DNA of 64,000 bases from Extensimonas soli (GTDB lineage Bacteria; Pseudomonadota; Gammaproteobacteria; Burkholderiales; Burkholderiaceae_C): the NCBI RefSeq assembly GCF_029211265.1, contig NZ_JARGEL010000013.1, positions 62,001-126,000 of the forward strand. The letters run 5' to 3'. How positions within the stretch are numbered: position 1 is the stretch's first letter; each line of letters starts with the position of its first letter. Positions 19,401 through 28,296 of this stretch are shown here, in pieces. The notes below the pieces were generated by a model. The model ran no database searches and was not told where the DNA came from. It was given only the letters and a program-made list of their open reading frames with translations. The position numbers and the translations under genes were made by a program.

Positions 19401-21152
19401 TTAATCGTTGGTGACGGCCAGCACTTCCTCGAGCGAGGTCAGGCCCATTTTGACCTTGTGCAGGCCGGATTCGCGCAATGAACGCACACCTTCCAGGCGG
19501 GATTGTTCGGCAATTTCCAGTGCACTTCCATCACGCAAAATGATGCGCTGAATTTCTTCCGAAATGGGCATCACCTGGTAAATGCCGACGCGGCCCTTGT
19601 AGCCGTTGTTGCAGGCAGAACAACCTACGGCATGATAGGGCATCCAGGAGCCATCGAGTTCGTGTTCCTGGAAGCCGGCATCCAGCAGCGCCTCCATGGG
19701 AATGTCGGCGGGCTGCTTGCAGCTCGGGCAAAGTCTGCGGGCCAGGCGCTGTGCCGTGATCAGGATGACGCTGGAAGCAATATTGAAAGGCGCTACCCCC
19801 ATGTTGCGCAGGCGCGTCAGGGTCGTTGGCGCGTCGTTGGTGTGCAGCGTGGAAAGCACGAGGTGCCCGGTCTGCGCCGCTTTGACGGCAATGTCCGCCG
19901 TTTCCAGGTCGCGGATTTCGCCCACCATGATGATGTCGGGATCCTGGCGCAAAAACGCCCGCAGGGCGACGGCAAAGGTCAGCCCGGCCTTTTCGTTCAC
20001 GTTGACCTGATTCACGCCGGGCAGGTTGATTTCAGAGGGGTCTTCGGCCGTGGCAATGTTGACCCCGGGCTTGTTCAGGAGGTTCAAACAGGTATAGAGC
20101 GAAACCGTCTTCCCGGAGCCCGTGGGACCGGTGACGAGAATCATGCCGTAGGGGCGGTTGATTGCCTGCAGCAGGCGTTCTTTTTCTTCTTGTTCGTAAC
20201 CCAAGGCTTCTATGCCCATCTTTGCCGAGCTCGGGTCGAGAATACGGATGACGATCTTTTCGCCGAACAAAGTGGGCAGCGTGCTGACACGAAAATCGAT
20301 GACCCGATCCGGCCCGATTTTCAGCTTCATCCGACCATCCTGGGGCACCCTTTTTTCCGAAATATCCAGGCGGGAAATCACCTTGATGCGCGAAGCCAGC
20401 TTGTCCTTGATGGCAATCGGGGGCGAGGCAATCTCACGCAACTCCCCATCGATACGAAAGCGCACGCGGTATTGATGCTCGTAGGGTTCGAAGTGCAGGT
20501 CGGACGCGCGCATGTGGAAGGCATCAAGCAGCATCTTGTGCAAGAACTTGACAATGGGCGCATCTTCAACGTCAGAGTTTGCAGCGGCCGCACTTTCATC
20601 CGGGGTTTCCGGAGCGACTTCTTCCAGGCCGAAGTCAAAATCGAAGTCCGCCCCATCAGGAATCGAATAATCCGTGGAGCCACTCGACGCTTTGGCACTG
20701 GCATCTAGAAAGCGATTGAGCTTGTCATACTCCGCAATGACCCAGTCCACGCCCAATTGGGTCGTGAATTTGATTTTTTCGCTGGCCTCCTGATCCGTCG
20801 GGTCTGCGGTGGCGACGATGAGGCGACTTCCACGCTTTGCAAGTGGAACGACACGGTAGGTGCTGCATATTTTCGGATCCAGCAAGCCTTTGGGTAGCCG
20901 AATCGGATCAATGGCGCTGATGTCCAGCAAGGGCGTGCCAAAAACATGCGAAACGGTATGGGCCAGATCCGTGGCTGAAACTGCGCCCGAACCGGTCAGC
21001 TCAGCAATGAAACTGGTGCGACCCGATTGCGACTTTTTGTAAATCTCTTCCGCTGTTTTTTGGGAGAGCTTTTCTGCAGCAATCAATGCCCGCACCAGCC
21101 CTGGCAGAGCGATGGAAGATGCTTCTTTTTGCAGAGGATCAACGGCAGCCAT
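19401..21152 (-). CDS. pilB: Type IV pilus extension ATPase
   Basis: 583 residues, GspE/PilB secretion ATPase. N-terminal MshEN-type domain, then the core: ASDLHFEPYEHQYRVRFRID, Walker A GPTGSGKTVSLY, Asp box and Walker B VGEIRDLETADIAVKAAQTGH, and a tetracysteine zinc site (CPSC, CSAC) near the C-terminus. It powers pilus extension with PilC. No major pilin or pilT is in the window. Downstream genes pilC, pilD and coaE probably form one operon with it. Confidence 0.96.
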   Translation of the reverse strand: MAAVDPLQKEASSIALPGLVRALIAAEKLSQKTAEEIYKKSQSGRTSFIAELTGSGAVSATDLAHTVSHVFGTPLLDISAIDPIRLPKGLLDPKICSTYRVVPLAKRGSRLIVATADPTDQEASEKIKFTTQLGVDWVIAEYDKLNRFLDASAKASSGSTDYSIPDGADFDFDFGLEEVAPETPDESAAAANSDVEDAPIVKFLHKMLLDAFHMRASDLHFEPYEHQYRVRFRIDGELREIASPPIAIKDKLASRIKVISRLDISEKRVPQDGRMKLKIGPDRVIDFRVSTLPTLFGEKIVIRILDPSSAKMGIEALGYEQEEKERLLQAINRPYGMILVTGPTGSGKTVSLYTCLNLLNKPGVNIATAEDPSEINLPGVNQVNVNEKAGLTFAVALRAFLRQDPDIIMVGEIRDLETADIAVKAAQTGHLVLSTLHTNDAPTTLTRLRNMGVAPFNIASSVILITAQRLARRLCPSCKQPADIPMEALLDAGFQEHELDGSWMPYHAVGCSACNNGYKGRVGIYQVMPISEEIQRIILRDGSALEIAEQSRLEGVRSLRESGLHKVKMGLTSLEEVLAVTND

Positions 21153-21289
21153 GTAAGCAGCGGTGTGTTAGGTATGGAAAGGATTCCATCCTATCATCAT
21201 GGGCCACGCTTGAATGTAAGCCGCGTGAAACAAATCCCCGAAGGGGATCGTGGAACGGATGTTCCGTGGCGCGGACAAGAAAGGAACTC

Positions 21290-21366
21290 TGGTCGGGGTG
21301 AGAGGATTCGAACCTCCGGCCTCTACGTCCCGAACGTAGCGCTCTACCAGGCTAAGCTACACCCCG
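21290..21366 (-). tRNA. tRNA-Pro (anticodon CGG)
   Basis: A 77-nt cloverleaf read on the - strand: acceptor CGGGGTG pairs with CACCCCG, discriminator A, and an encoded CCA end. The anticodon stem CTACG/CGTAG encloses TTCGGGA, giving CGG, which reads CCG. C1-G72 and A73 are proline identity features. Lies between ispB and pilB. Confidence 0.95.
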
Positions 21367-21403
21367 CTATGCCTCTCGAAAATGTGGCGGGATAAATGTC
21401 TCA

Positions 21404-22390
21404 TCAGGCGCGCCGCTCGAGAAGCTGAGCCGCCAATTGTAGCAAACCTGAGGTGTAGGGATTTTCCGGCAGTTGCGCCAGCGTAGCGATGGCGCGCCTG
21501 GCTTCAGCGTGAGCAGCGTCGCGCGCCACGTGCAAGGCGCCAGTGCTGCGCACGATATGTACGATGTCGTCCAACCGGTCGGTGGAGCCTTGCTCGATGG
21601 CGTGGCGCACCAGAGCGGCCTGCTCTGGCGCGCCACGCTGCATGGCGGCAATCAGCGGCAGCGTGGATTTTCCTTCGCGCAGATCGTCGCCGAGGTTTTT
21701 TCCCATTTCCGTCGCGTCGCCGTCATAGTCCAGCACGTCGTCGATGATCTGGAATGCGGTGCCCAGCGCCTGCCCATAGGTTGCGCAGGCTTGTTCGACG
21801 GCGCTGGGGCTTTGGGCCAGGATGGCTCCCAGGCGTGCGCTGGCCTCGAACAGCTTGGCGGTCTTGGAGCGAATGACCTGCAGATAACCGGCTTCGTCGA
21901 GTGAGGCGTCGTGCATGTTCATGAGTTGCAGAACCTCGCCTTCGGCGATGATGTTGGTTGCCTCGGCCAAGACTTCCAGAATGTGCATGTTCCCGGTTTC
22001 CACCATCATCTGGAACGATCGGGTGTGTAGAAAATCTCCTACCAGAACGCTCGCAGGATTGCCGAACACCTCGTTGGCGGTGGCGCGGCCTCGGCGCAAG
22101 GTGGAGGCATCCACCACGTCATCATGCAGTAGCGTGGCCGTGTGGATGAGTTCTACCACGGCCGCGAGGTTGAAGCGGTGTTGCCCACGGTACCCTAGCG
22201 CGCCGCAGACGAGCAGCAAGAGCGCAGGACGCAGGCGCTTGCCACCGGCGGCAATGATGTAGTGCGCAATTTGTGCCACCAAGGGCACGCTAGAGGTGAG
22301 ACGCCTTGCAATCACCCGGTCCACTTCATGCATGTCTTCGGCAATGAGTGCGAGCGGGGAGGGCAGAGCGGAAATGATGGGAGAGGTCAA
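21404..22390 (-). CDS. ispB: Octaprenyl/polyprenyl diphosphate synthase
   Basis: About 328 residues. A trans-prenyltransferase that elongates FPP with IPP to make the ubiquinone side chain. First Asp-rich motif LLHDDVVDAST, second DDVLDYDGD, plus GGKRLRPALLLL and the KTAKLFEAS block. A longer reading frame goes up to 22480, but a TATAAT -10 at 22418-22423 lies inside it, so I place the start at TTG 22390 (MTSPIISALPSPLALIAEDM); the ATG at 22333 is too far in. The start is therefore uncertain by ~20 residues. Confidence 0.9.
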   Translation of the reverse strand: MTSPIISALPSPLALIAEDMHEVDRVIARRLTSSVPLVAQIAHYIIAAGGKRLRPALLLLVCGALGYRGQHRFNLAAVVELIHTATLLHDDVVDASTLRRGRATANEVFGNPASVLVGDFLHTRSFQMMVETGNMHILEVLAEATNIIAEGEVLQLMNMHDASLDEAGYLQVIRSKTAKLFEASARLGAILAQSPSAVEQACATYGQALGTAFQIIDDVLDYDGDATEMGKNLGDDLREGKSTLPLIAAMQRGAPEQAALVRHAIEQGSTDRLDDIVHIVRSTGALHVARDAAHAEARRAIATLAQLPENPYTSGLLQLAAQLLERRA

Positions 22391-22417
22391 GATGGTGGCC
22401 GCAACAAATAGCGGCAG

Positions 22418-22423
22418 ATTATA
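22418..22423 (-). promoter_or_regulatory. Putative ispB -10 box
   Basis: TATAAT on the - strand, about 28 bases before the chosen TTG start. The -35 is not recognisable. Confidence 0.5.
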
Positions 22424-22498
22424 AAAAGCCGGTCGGAGATGGCGGCATGGCTGAACTGGCCCCCATCCAGTGGACGCCACGAATCGCGCTGAGCGTTA

Positions 22499-22566
22499 GC
22501 GTTACCCACCGACGGCCGGTTCGGTCGCTTGCGACGAACCGGGAGCCGGCCGTCGGTGGGTAACGC
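22499..22566. repeat. Large perfect inverted repeat (21-bp arms)
   Basis: Arm 22499-22519 (gcgttacccaccgacggccg + g) is perfectly complementary to 22546-22566. The 26-base spacer can itself pair (ggttcg.../...cgaacc), so the whole 68-bp forms one long hairpin. No T-run follows. It lies upstream of ispB and next to an IS3-like remnant, so it could be the end or target of a mobile element. Confidence 0.8.
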
Positions 22567-22579
22567 GGCGCTCTTTGGC

Positions 22580-22690
22580 GGCGATGCCTTGCCCCGGAGG
22601 GTGGGACTGGACCTGCCAGCGCCGTTCAAACTCTGCCGGGCAGAGGTTGCCCAGCGCAGAATGACACGGCGCTCGGTATTGGAGTCACCG
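22580..22690 (-). pseudogene. IS3-family transposase (OrfB) C-terminal remnant
   Basis: On the - strand the translation CHSALGNLCPAEFERRWQV resembles the end of IS3-type OrfB integrases (usual form HSALGxLSPAEFE). SNTERR fits just before it but in another frame, so an indel is present. The rest of the transposase is missing; the IS21-like element begins two bases upstream at 22692, suggesting later insertion cut it. Confidence 0.45.
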
Positions 22691-22691
22691 A

Positions 22692-22929
22692 TGTCAACGC
22701 AAAGTAGAAATGTCCCCTTTTGGAGGAAGAGGTGACCTGACCAGAGTGCCTTGCACACATGGTTGGAAGCCCGGCCATGCCGCACTTCCAACCATGTTTC
22801 AGCATATGGCCCCCTGCGCAGCGTCAAGGGTGCGCTGCGCCAGACTTCGTCTGCCCTTGACCCTGCTCCGTGTTCCAGGGGACATTTGTATTTGGCGTAG
22901 AAAGGGGACATTTCTACTTTGCGTTGACA
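22692..22929. mobile_element. IS21-like solo element without transposase
   Basis: 238 bp with ~28-bp near-perfect terminal inverted repeats starting TGTCAACGCAAAGTAGAAAT and continuing gtcccctt. The right end carries a second, related repeat (ggggacatttgtatttggcg), and TG...CA ends with multiple end repeats are an IS21 trait. Inside, a hairpin with 12-bp arms (catggttggaag at 22758-22769; cttccaaccatg at 22785-22796) is present. No istA or istB remains, so this is an internally deleted derivative. Confidence 0.65.
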
Positions 22930-22956
22930 AGGTGTGAGAAGGCGCCCAGTTTGGTA

Positions 22957-22962
22957 TACAAT
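22957..22962 (+). promoter_or_regulatory. Putative -10 box of tRNA-Pro(GGG)
   Basis: TACAAT, 11 bases before the tRNA. The TTGACA at 22924-22929, which is the IS21-like end, is 27 bases away and too far to act as its -35. Confidence 0.4.
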
Positions 22963-22973
22963 GGAGATCTTCT

Positions 22974-23050
22974 CGGCGTGTAGCGCAGCCTGGTAGCGCA
23001 CTTGCATGGGGTGCAAGGGGTCGCGAGTTCGAATCCCGCCACGCCGACCA
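22974..23050 (+). tRNA. tRNA-Pro (anticodon GGG)
   Basis: 77 nt. Acceptor CGGCGTG/CACGCCG, discriminator A and encoded CCA. The anticodon stem CTTGC/GCAAG holds ATGGGGT, giving GGG, which reads CCC (and CCU by wobble). It faces the phage-capsid relic with its 3' end, the usual side of prophage integration. Confidence 0.95.
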
Positions 23051-23059
23051 ATAAAATCA

Positions 23060-23099
23060 AGGGCTTACGTGAGATATTGCGTAAGCCCTTTTTCTTTTC
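23060..23099 (+). terminator. Rho-independent terminator after tRNA-Pro(GGG)
   Basis: Perfect 10-bp stem agggcttacg / cgtaagccct with a 10-base loop, followed by a T-rich run (ttttt c tttt). Confidence 0.85.
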
Positions 23100-23209
23100 T
23101 CGCGCGAAACGCGGCTTTGGTTGCCATTTCAACACCAATTGGCGCTTACTTGGTTGCCATTCCCCACGGCGGCCAGGCCTTTCCCCACAAAAAACCGGCG
23201 CAAGGCCGG

Positions 23210-23680
23210 TCTGCAGCGCACGTAGCTGGATAGCGCCTTGCTCATAGTAGGGGTTCGAGTAGGGGTTTGGCACAGGCTCAAGCACACCCCACTCGCCGAT
23301 GGGCGGGGCTGACCAGTTGCCGAAAACGACTGAACTCAGGCCGGAGCCCTTGACGCCGTCGGAAGGGATGCTGTTCGTTGCCAGCAGCTTGAAGCCCAGC
23401 GCAGAAAAACCGGAATCTCCTCCCGGTGTTGCGCCAAGCGCGGCGCTTGCGGGCGCGTAGGACTCGCTTTCCGGCGATCCGAAGCCCCGCCCAAAGTACT
23501 GCCCCGTGGTCGCCTCCAGGCGGGCCAGAGCGCCAACAACAGCCGGATTCGTGGTGACCCCAAGTGCGCCATCATCTGCGTTTGCGGCAACAACAGTTTG
23601 ATGGAGCTGGATCAGGTGGTCGAAGCTGATTGCAGCGCCGTTGCGGGCGGTGGGCACGCCTGCGCTGTCCGCGGGGCGCG
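23210..23680 (-). pseudogene. Phage major capsid protein (HK97 type), C-terminal relic
   Basis: About 155 residues recall the back half of HK97-fold phage capsid proteins: AISFDHLIQLHQTVVAANAD, then TNPAVVGALARLE, LGFKLLATNSIPSDG, VVFGNWSAPPIGEWG, and NPYYEQGAIQLRAL. After that block the similarity stops at ~23210 where a typical capsid would go on for a last strand, so both ends are missing. No other phage gene lies nearby. A prophage probably sat at the adjacent tRNA-Pro and was almost wholly lost. Confidence 0.65.
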
Positions 23681-23739
23681 CCCGCGCACCGTCCACGTGT
23701 CCAGCAGCCCTGCCGGGCCCTCCCCATGCGTTGGCGCCC

Positions 23740-24549
23740 TCTGTGCGCGGCCCCCCGCCGTTCTTGGTTTAGACCAACGCGTTGTCGTTGCTGCTGCGCG
23801 GGCGGCTGCGCGTGAACTCGATGTGCAGCTTCTGCAGCAGCTGCGCCATGCGATGATTGACGTACTCGCTGCCGTTGTCCGAGTGAAAGCCCAGAATCTC
23901 GAAGGGAAACTGCGCCATCATCTGCTCGATCACCCACAGCAGGTGCACCTCGCAGATGGTTTGCACTCTGGTCACCACCTGCCACTGTGTGACACAGTCC
24001 ACCGCGGTGATGTGGTACAGCACCCTTGGTGCCGTCCTGGCCGTCCTGGCCGTCCTGGTGCGCGCTGTCAATGCGAATGAAGACCGCGCGCCCCTGGGGC
24101 GCGGGCGCGCGGCGCACGCCTATGGAAGGGGCTTTGACCCCATAGAGTTTGGTGATTGTGACGCGTCGCGTGCGGTGGCCGGCTCCGAGAGGGTATCCAT
24201 GGTCCGGTCTACTTGCGCCAGCAGCGCTGTGTCAGCGCTGCTGTAGCGGCGCGCAAAGGCGTGTTCGAGGGACGGTAGTTTTTTACCCAGGGCTGGCGGA
24301 CTTCCGGCGCGCAATCAGTCTGGTGACTTGGGCGCGGCTGTAGCCGCTGAAGCGCTGCACATACGCCAGCACTGCACCTCGGTTGTTGCGCCCAAGGCGT
24401 CGGTAGGCAAGGCGCTGCAGCACTTGTGCGATCCAGGCGTAGCGTTCTTCGGGCTGCCGGGCGTTCAGCAGTAGCGCCTGGGTGCCTTCGAGTACTTGGC
24501 GCACCTGTTCGAGGGTGCGCACTTGCGTTTCGTTCATGTCGGTCGCCAT
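23740..24549 (-). pseudogene. DDE (integrase-core) transposase, decayed
   Basis: The N-terminal part (24549-24283) reads MATDMNETQVRTLEQVRQV... with a helix-turn-helix GYSRAQVTRLIARRK, then the frame shifts to LEHAFARRYSSADTALLAQV, again to APQGRAVFIRIDSAHQ, and again to VLYHITAVDCVTQWQVVT and EILGFHSDNGSEY. The first two catalytic Asp are in AVDCVTQW and HSDNGSEY; the third residue (Glu of LVETKNG in relatives) is a TAA stop at 23769-23771. At least three frameshifts, a 9-bp tandem expansion at about 24031-24057, and the loss of the C-terminus make it non-functional. The family is common in Comamonadaceae, as I recall it. Confidence 0.75.
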
Positions 24550-24654
24550 GGTGTGATGATCGACCCGTTTGGCCGGAGGGCTGCCTGTCAGCCGCTTGCG
24601 CTGCTCTTTCCGAACCTGTCTTCAGGCTCATTCCTCGTTGGATAAGACTGCTTG

Positions 24655-24682
24655 TTGACAGCCATTTTTTTTGTGCCATAAT
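24655..24682 (+). promoter_or_regulatory. Promoter of the spc ribosomal operon
   Basis: TTGACA at 24655-24660 and CATAAT at 24677-24682 with 16-bp spacing, close to sigma-70 consensus. It leaves a leader of ~150 bases before rplN; no known ribosomal-protein operator structure was recognised in it. Confidence 0.75.
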
Positions 24683-24836
24683 ACGAGGCTTCGCGTTGTT
24701 AGGCGCGAGTTTCTTGCCCAACAGGAAGTGCTGCAAGTGGTTTGCGGTACGGACGGCGGGCCCAAGACTGACTGGTTGACTTGCAGCTCCGGGTTCGGGG
24801 TTGTGAGGTGTGCTGGTACAAGTTGGGAATATTGCA

Positions 24837-25205
24837 ATGATCCAAACAGAATCTCGGTTAGAGGTTGCCGACAACACCGGCGCCAAGTCCGTTCTTTGCA
24901 TCAAGGTGCTGGGCGGGTCTAAGCGTCGCTATGCAAGTGTCGGTGACATCATCAAAGTGAGTGTCAAGGAGGCTGCTCCGCGTGGTCGCGTCAAAAAAGG
25001 CGAGATCTACAACGCGGTGGTGGTGCGCACGGCCAAAGGTATCCGTCGCGGCGATGGCTCTCTTGTGAAATTCGACGGCAACGCTGCGGTGTTGCTCAAT
25101 AGCAAGCTGGAGCCAATTGGCACGCGCATCTTCGGGCCTGTTACGCGCGAGTTGCGTACCGAGCGCTTCATGAAGATCGTCTCCTTGGCTCCTGAAGTTC
25201 TTTGA
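24837..25205 (+). CDS. rplN: 50S ribosomal protein L14
   Basis: 122 residues, standard length. Starts [20 protein letters not shown], the L14 signature, and has [20 protein letters not shown]. The ATG 24837 is correct; the nine codons upstream in the open frame are leader. First gene of the spc operon here; rpsQ and the S10 operon, which often precede it, are not in the window. Confidence 0.98.
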   Translation: MIQTESRLEVADNTGAKSVLCIKVLGGSKRRYASVGDIIKVSVKEAAPRGRVKKGEIYNAVVVRTAKGIRRGDGSLVKFDGNAAVLLNSKLEPIGTRIFGPVTRELRTERFMKIVSLAPEVL

Positions 25206-25214
25206 GGTTGCGCC

Positions 25215-25535
25215 ATGAACAAAATTCGCAAAGGCGATGAAGTCATCGTGTTGACGGGGCGGGATAAAGGCAAGCGTGGCACCGTGGCGTTGCGCAAAGA
25301 TGAATTCCACCTCGTTGTCGATGGCATCAATGTGGTGAAGAAGCACGTCAAGCCGAATCCCCTGAAGGGTGACGCTGGCGGGATCGTGGAGAAGTCGATG
25401 CCTATCCATCAATCCAATGTGGCCATTTTTAATCCGGTCACAGGCAAGGCAGATCGCGTTGGCATCAAGGTGCAGGCCGATGGGGTGCGCGTTCGCGTGT
25501 ACAAGTCCAGCGGTGCGGAAATCAAGGCGGCCTAA
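25215..25535 (+). CDS. rplX: 50S ribosomal protein L24
   Basis: 106 residues. KOW motif near the N-terminus ([19 protein letters not shown]), then [18 protein letters not shown]. It is one of the initiators of 50S assembly. Nine bases behind rplN with a GAGG-type ribosome binding site. Confidence 0.98.
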   Translation: MNKIRKGDEVIVLTGRDKGKRGTVALRKDEFHLVVDGINVVKKHVKPNPLKGDAGGIVEKSMPIHQSNVAIFNPVTGKADRVGIKVQADGVRVRVYKSSGAEIKAA

Positions 25536-25544
25536 GGAAAAAAA

Positions 25545-26084
25545 ATGGCACGACTCCAGCAAATTTACCGCGAACAAATCGCTCCCGAATTGATGAAGCA
25601 ATTCGGGTATACCTCGCCCATGGAGGTTCCTCGACTGCTCAAAATCACGCTCAACATGGGCGTGGGTGAGGCTGTGGCCGATAAAAAGGTCATGGACAAC
25701 GCCGTGGCTGACTTGACCAAAATTGCCGGGCAAAAACCCATAGTGACCAAGGCCAGAAAGGCCATTGCCGGGTTCAAAATCCGCGAAGGCCAGCCCATAG
25801 GTTGTATGGTGACGCTGCGCGGCGTCCAGATGTATGAGTTTCTCGATCGTTTCGTGACGGTTGCATTGCCGCGTGTGCGCGACTTCCGTGGTATATCCGG
25901 ACGCGCTTTTGATGGACGTGGGAATTACAACGTCGGCGTCAAAGAGCAGATCATTTTCCCTGAGATCGAATACGACAAGGTCGATGCCTTGCGCGGCCTC
26001 AATATCAGCATCACCACGACGGCCAAAACCGACGCAGAAGCCAAGGCGCTGCTCTCAGGTTTCCGTTTTCCCTTCAAAAACTGA
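25545..26084 (+). CDS. rplE: 50S ribosomal protein L5
   Basis: 179 residues. Conserved [35 protein letters not shown] and [17 protein letters not shown]5 binds 5S rRNA and contacts P-site tRNA. Follows rplX by nine bases. Confidence 0.98.
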   Translation: MARLQQIYREQIAPELMKQFGYTSPMEVPRLLKITLNMGVGEAVADKKVMDNAVADLTKIAGQKPIVTKARKAIAGFKIREGQPIGCMVTLRGVQMYEFLDRFVTVALPRVRDFRGISGRAFDGRGNYNVGVKEQIIFPEIEYDKVDALRGLNISITTTAKTDAEAKALLSGFRFPFKN

Positions 26085-26092
26085 GGTGGCGC

Positions 26093-26398
26093 ATGGCTAA
26101 AGTAGCTTTGATTCAGCGCGAGCAAAAGCGCGCAAAATTGGCGGCCAAGTACGCAGGCAAATATGCGGAACTGAAGGCCATTGCCGGCGACGCCAAGCGC
26201 AGCGACGAAGAGCGCGAAGTGGCGCGTCTCGCTCTGCAAAAGTTGCCGCGCAACGCAAATCCGACGCGTCAGCGCAATCGCTGCGAAATCACGGGCCGTC
26301 CGCGTGGCACTTTCCGTCAATTCGGGTTGGGCCGTGCAAAGATCCGCGAAATGGCTTTTGCGGGTGAAATTCCTGGCATCACCAAGGCCAGCTGGTAA
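26093..26398 (+). CDS. rpsN: 30S ribosomal protein S14 (zinc-independent form)
   Basis: 101 residues, the long S14 type. [17 protein letters not shown] and [19 protein letters not shown] are the signatures. The four-Cys motif of the short zinc-binding form is missing, as expected for this length. Confidence 0.98.
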   Translation: MAKVALIQREQKRAKLAAKYAGKYAELKAIAGDAKRSDEEREVARLALQKLPRNANPTRQRNRCEITGRPRGTFRQFGLGRAKIREMAFAGEIPGITKASW

Positions 26399-26418
26399 GC
26401 AGGCAGGAGAGATTCAAC

Positions 26419-26814
26419 ATGAGCATGAGTGATCCTATCGCTGACTTGCTGACCCGCATTCGCAATGCCCAAATGGTCTCCAAGGCCACGGTGAAGGTGC
26501 CTGCCTCCAAGGTGAAGGTGGCCATCGCCCAGGTGCTGAAGGATGAGGGGTATATCGACGGCTTCCAGGTGAAGTCCGAAGCTGGCAAGTCTGAACTTGA
26601 AATTGCCCTGAAATACTACGCCGGTCGTCCTGTGATTGAGCGTATTGAGCGTGTTAGCCGTCCTGGCCTTCGCGTCTACAAGGGGCGTGATGCCATTCCG
26701 CAGGTCATGAATGGTTTGGGTGTCGCCATCGTCACCACTCCCAAGGGCGTGATGACCGATCGCAAGGCGCGTGCTGTCGGTGTCGGCGGCGAAGTGCTTT
26801 GCTATGTGGCTTAA
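26419..26814 (+). CDS. rpsH: 30S ribosomal protein S8
   Basis: 131 residues. [18 protein letters not shown] at the N-terminus and [22 protein letters not shown] at the end (in part). In E. coli S8 is the translational repressor of the spc operon, binding near rplE; the same autoregulation is likely here but its site was not traced. Confidence 0.98.
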   Translation: MSMSDPIADLLTRIRNAQMVSKATVKVPASKVKVAIAQVLKDEGYIDGFQVKSEAGKSELEIALKYYAGRPVIERIERVSRPGLRVYKGRDAIPQVMNGLGVAIVTTPKGVMTDRKARAVGVGGEVLCYVA

Positions 26815-26836
26815 CGTGGCATTGAGGAGAAACTGA

Positions 26837-27370
26837 ATGTCCCGCGTAGGAAAATTGCCTGTGGTCATCCCCGCAGGCGTGGATGTGTCCATTAAAGAAG
26901 ACCAAATCAGCGTGAAAGGCGCCGGCGGCACCTTGTCGCTGGGGCAAAACATCTTGGTCAAGGTGCTCCACAATAATGACAAACTAAACTTCGAGCCGGC
27001 CAATGAATCCCGCGAGGCCAATGCCATGAGCGGAACTTTGCGTCAGTTGGTCAACAACATGGTGGTTGGCGTCAGCAAGGGCTTTGAGAAGAAGCTGAGT
27101 CTCGTTGGTGTGGGTTATAAAGCGCAAGCCAGCGGTTCAAAGCTGAACCTGAGTGTGGGTTTTTCGCATCCTGTGGATATTGAAATGCCCGCAGGGATTA
27201 CCGTGGCCACGCCCTCTCCAACGGAAGTCGTCATCAAAGGCGCAGACCGCCAACGAGTAGGTCAAATAGCCGCTGAGATTCGTGCCGTTCGTCCTCCCGA
27301 GCCTTACAAAGGCAAGGGTATTCGCTATGCGGACGAAAAGATCACGATCAAAGAGACCAAGAAGAAATAA
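26837..27370 (+). CDS. rplF: 50S ribosomal protein L6
   Basis: 177 residues. [19 protein letters not shown] start and the L6 signature [14 protein letters not shown] near the C-terminus; two tandem alpha/beta domains. ATG preceded by GAGGAG. Confidence 0.98.
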   Translation: MSRVGKLPVVIPAGVDVSIKEDQISVKGAGGTLSLGQNILVKVLHNNDKLNFEPANESREANAMSGTLRQLVNNMVVGVSKGFEKKLSLVGVGYKAQASGSKLNLSVGFSHPVDIEMPAGITVATPSPTEVVIKGADRQRVGQIAAEIRAVRPPEPYKGKGIRYADEKITIKETKKK

Positions 27371-27381
27371 GGAGCTGCACC

Positions 27382-27747
27382 ATGCTGAACAAAAAAGAGC
27401 AGCGTCTTCGTCGTGCACGCCAGACCCGTATTCGTATTGCCCAGCAAGGGGTTGCGCGCCTGACCGTGAATCGCACGAATCTTCATATTTACGCCAGTGT
27501 CATCTCCGGCGACGGCAGCAAAGTGCTCGCCAGTGCCTCTACCCTGGAAGCCGAAGTGCGCCAGTCGCTCGGTGGGGCGGGAAAAGGTGGCAATGCAGCC
27601 GCGGCCCAATTGATTGGCAAGCGAATTGCCGAAAAGGCTAAAGCTGCGGGGATAGAGAGGGTGGCATTTGATCGTTCAGGTTTTGCCTACCACGGTCGCG
27701 TCAAGGCTCTGGCCGAGGCGGCGCGCGAAGCTGGTCTGCAGTTCTAA
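27382..27747 (+). CDS. rplR: 50S ribosomal protein L18
   Basis: 121 residues. Basic N-terminus ([15 protein letters not shown]), [16 protein letters not shown], and [19 protein letters not shown]18 binds 5S rRNA together with L5. Confidence 0.98.
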   Translation: MLNKKEQRLRRARQTRIRIAQQGVARLTVNRTNLHIYASVISGDGSKVLASASTLEAEVRQSLGGAGKGGNAAAAQLIGKRIAEKAKAAGIERVAFDRSGFAYHGRVKALAEAAREAGLQF

Positions 27748-27764
27748 GCGAAGCGAGATACAAA

Positions 27765-28283
27765 ATGGCAAAATTTCAACCCAAGGTACAAGACGAAGGT
27801 CGTGACGACGGTTTGCGCGAGAAAATGATCGCGGTGAACCGCGTGACCAAAGTCGTTAAGGGCGGCCGTATTCTCGGTTTCGCAGCCCTGACGGTGGTCG
27901 GCGATGGAGATGGTCGCGTGGGCATGGGCAAAGGGAAGTCGAAAGAAGTCCCCGCTGCAGTGCAAAAAGCCATGGAAGAAGCGCGTCGCAATATGGTGAA
28001 GGTGTCGCTGAAAAACGGCACCATTCACCACAACGTGATGGGTGTTCATGGCGCTGCTGTTGTGATGATGATGCCCGCACCCAAAGGCACGGGCATTATC
28101 GCTGGTGGCCCCATGCGCGCCGTGTTTGAGGTGATGGGCATTACCGACATCGTTGCCAAAAGCCACGGGTCGTCCAATCCGTACAACATGGTACGCGCCA
28201 CTTTCGATGCGCTGAATAAGTCCACCACACCGGCGGAAGTAGCCGCCAAACGTGGCAAGGCCGTGGAAGACATCTTTGCCTGA
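27765..28283 (+). CDS. rpsE: 30S ribosomal protein S5
   Basis: 172 residues. [20 protein letters not shown] and [18 protein letters not shown] are the double-stranded RNA-binding hallmark of S5. It takes part in decoding accuracy. Start ATG at 27765, 17 bases after rplR. Confidence 0.98.
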   Translation: MAKFQPKVQDEGRDDGLREKMIAVNRVTKVVKGGRILGFAALTVVGDGDGRVGMGKGKSKEVPAAVQKAMEEARRNMVKVSLKNGTIHHNVMGVHGAAVVMMMPAPKGTGIIAGGPMRAVFEVMGITDIVAKSHGSSNPYNMVRATFDALNKSTTPAEVAAKRGKAVEDIFA

Positions 28284-28296
28284 ACAGGAGTCTGCT

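Noticed and set aside
22391-22480. N-terminal 30 residues of ispB from GTG 22480
   Set aside because: They span a TATAAT box and are unlike the family.
22924-22962. TTGACA of the IS21-like end as -35 for tRNA-Pro(GGG)
   Set aside because: Spacing to the -10 is 25-27 bases, too long for sigma-70.
23051-24836. tRNA attachment-site repeat marking a prophage or island
   Set aside because: No repeat of the tRNA 3' end was found by eye, so an att site cannot be claimed.
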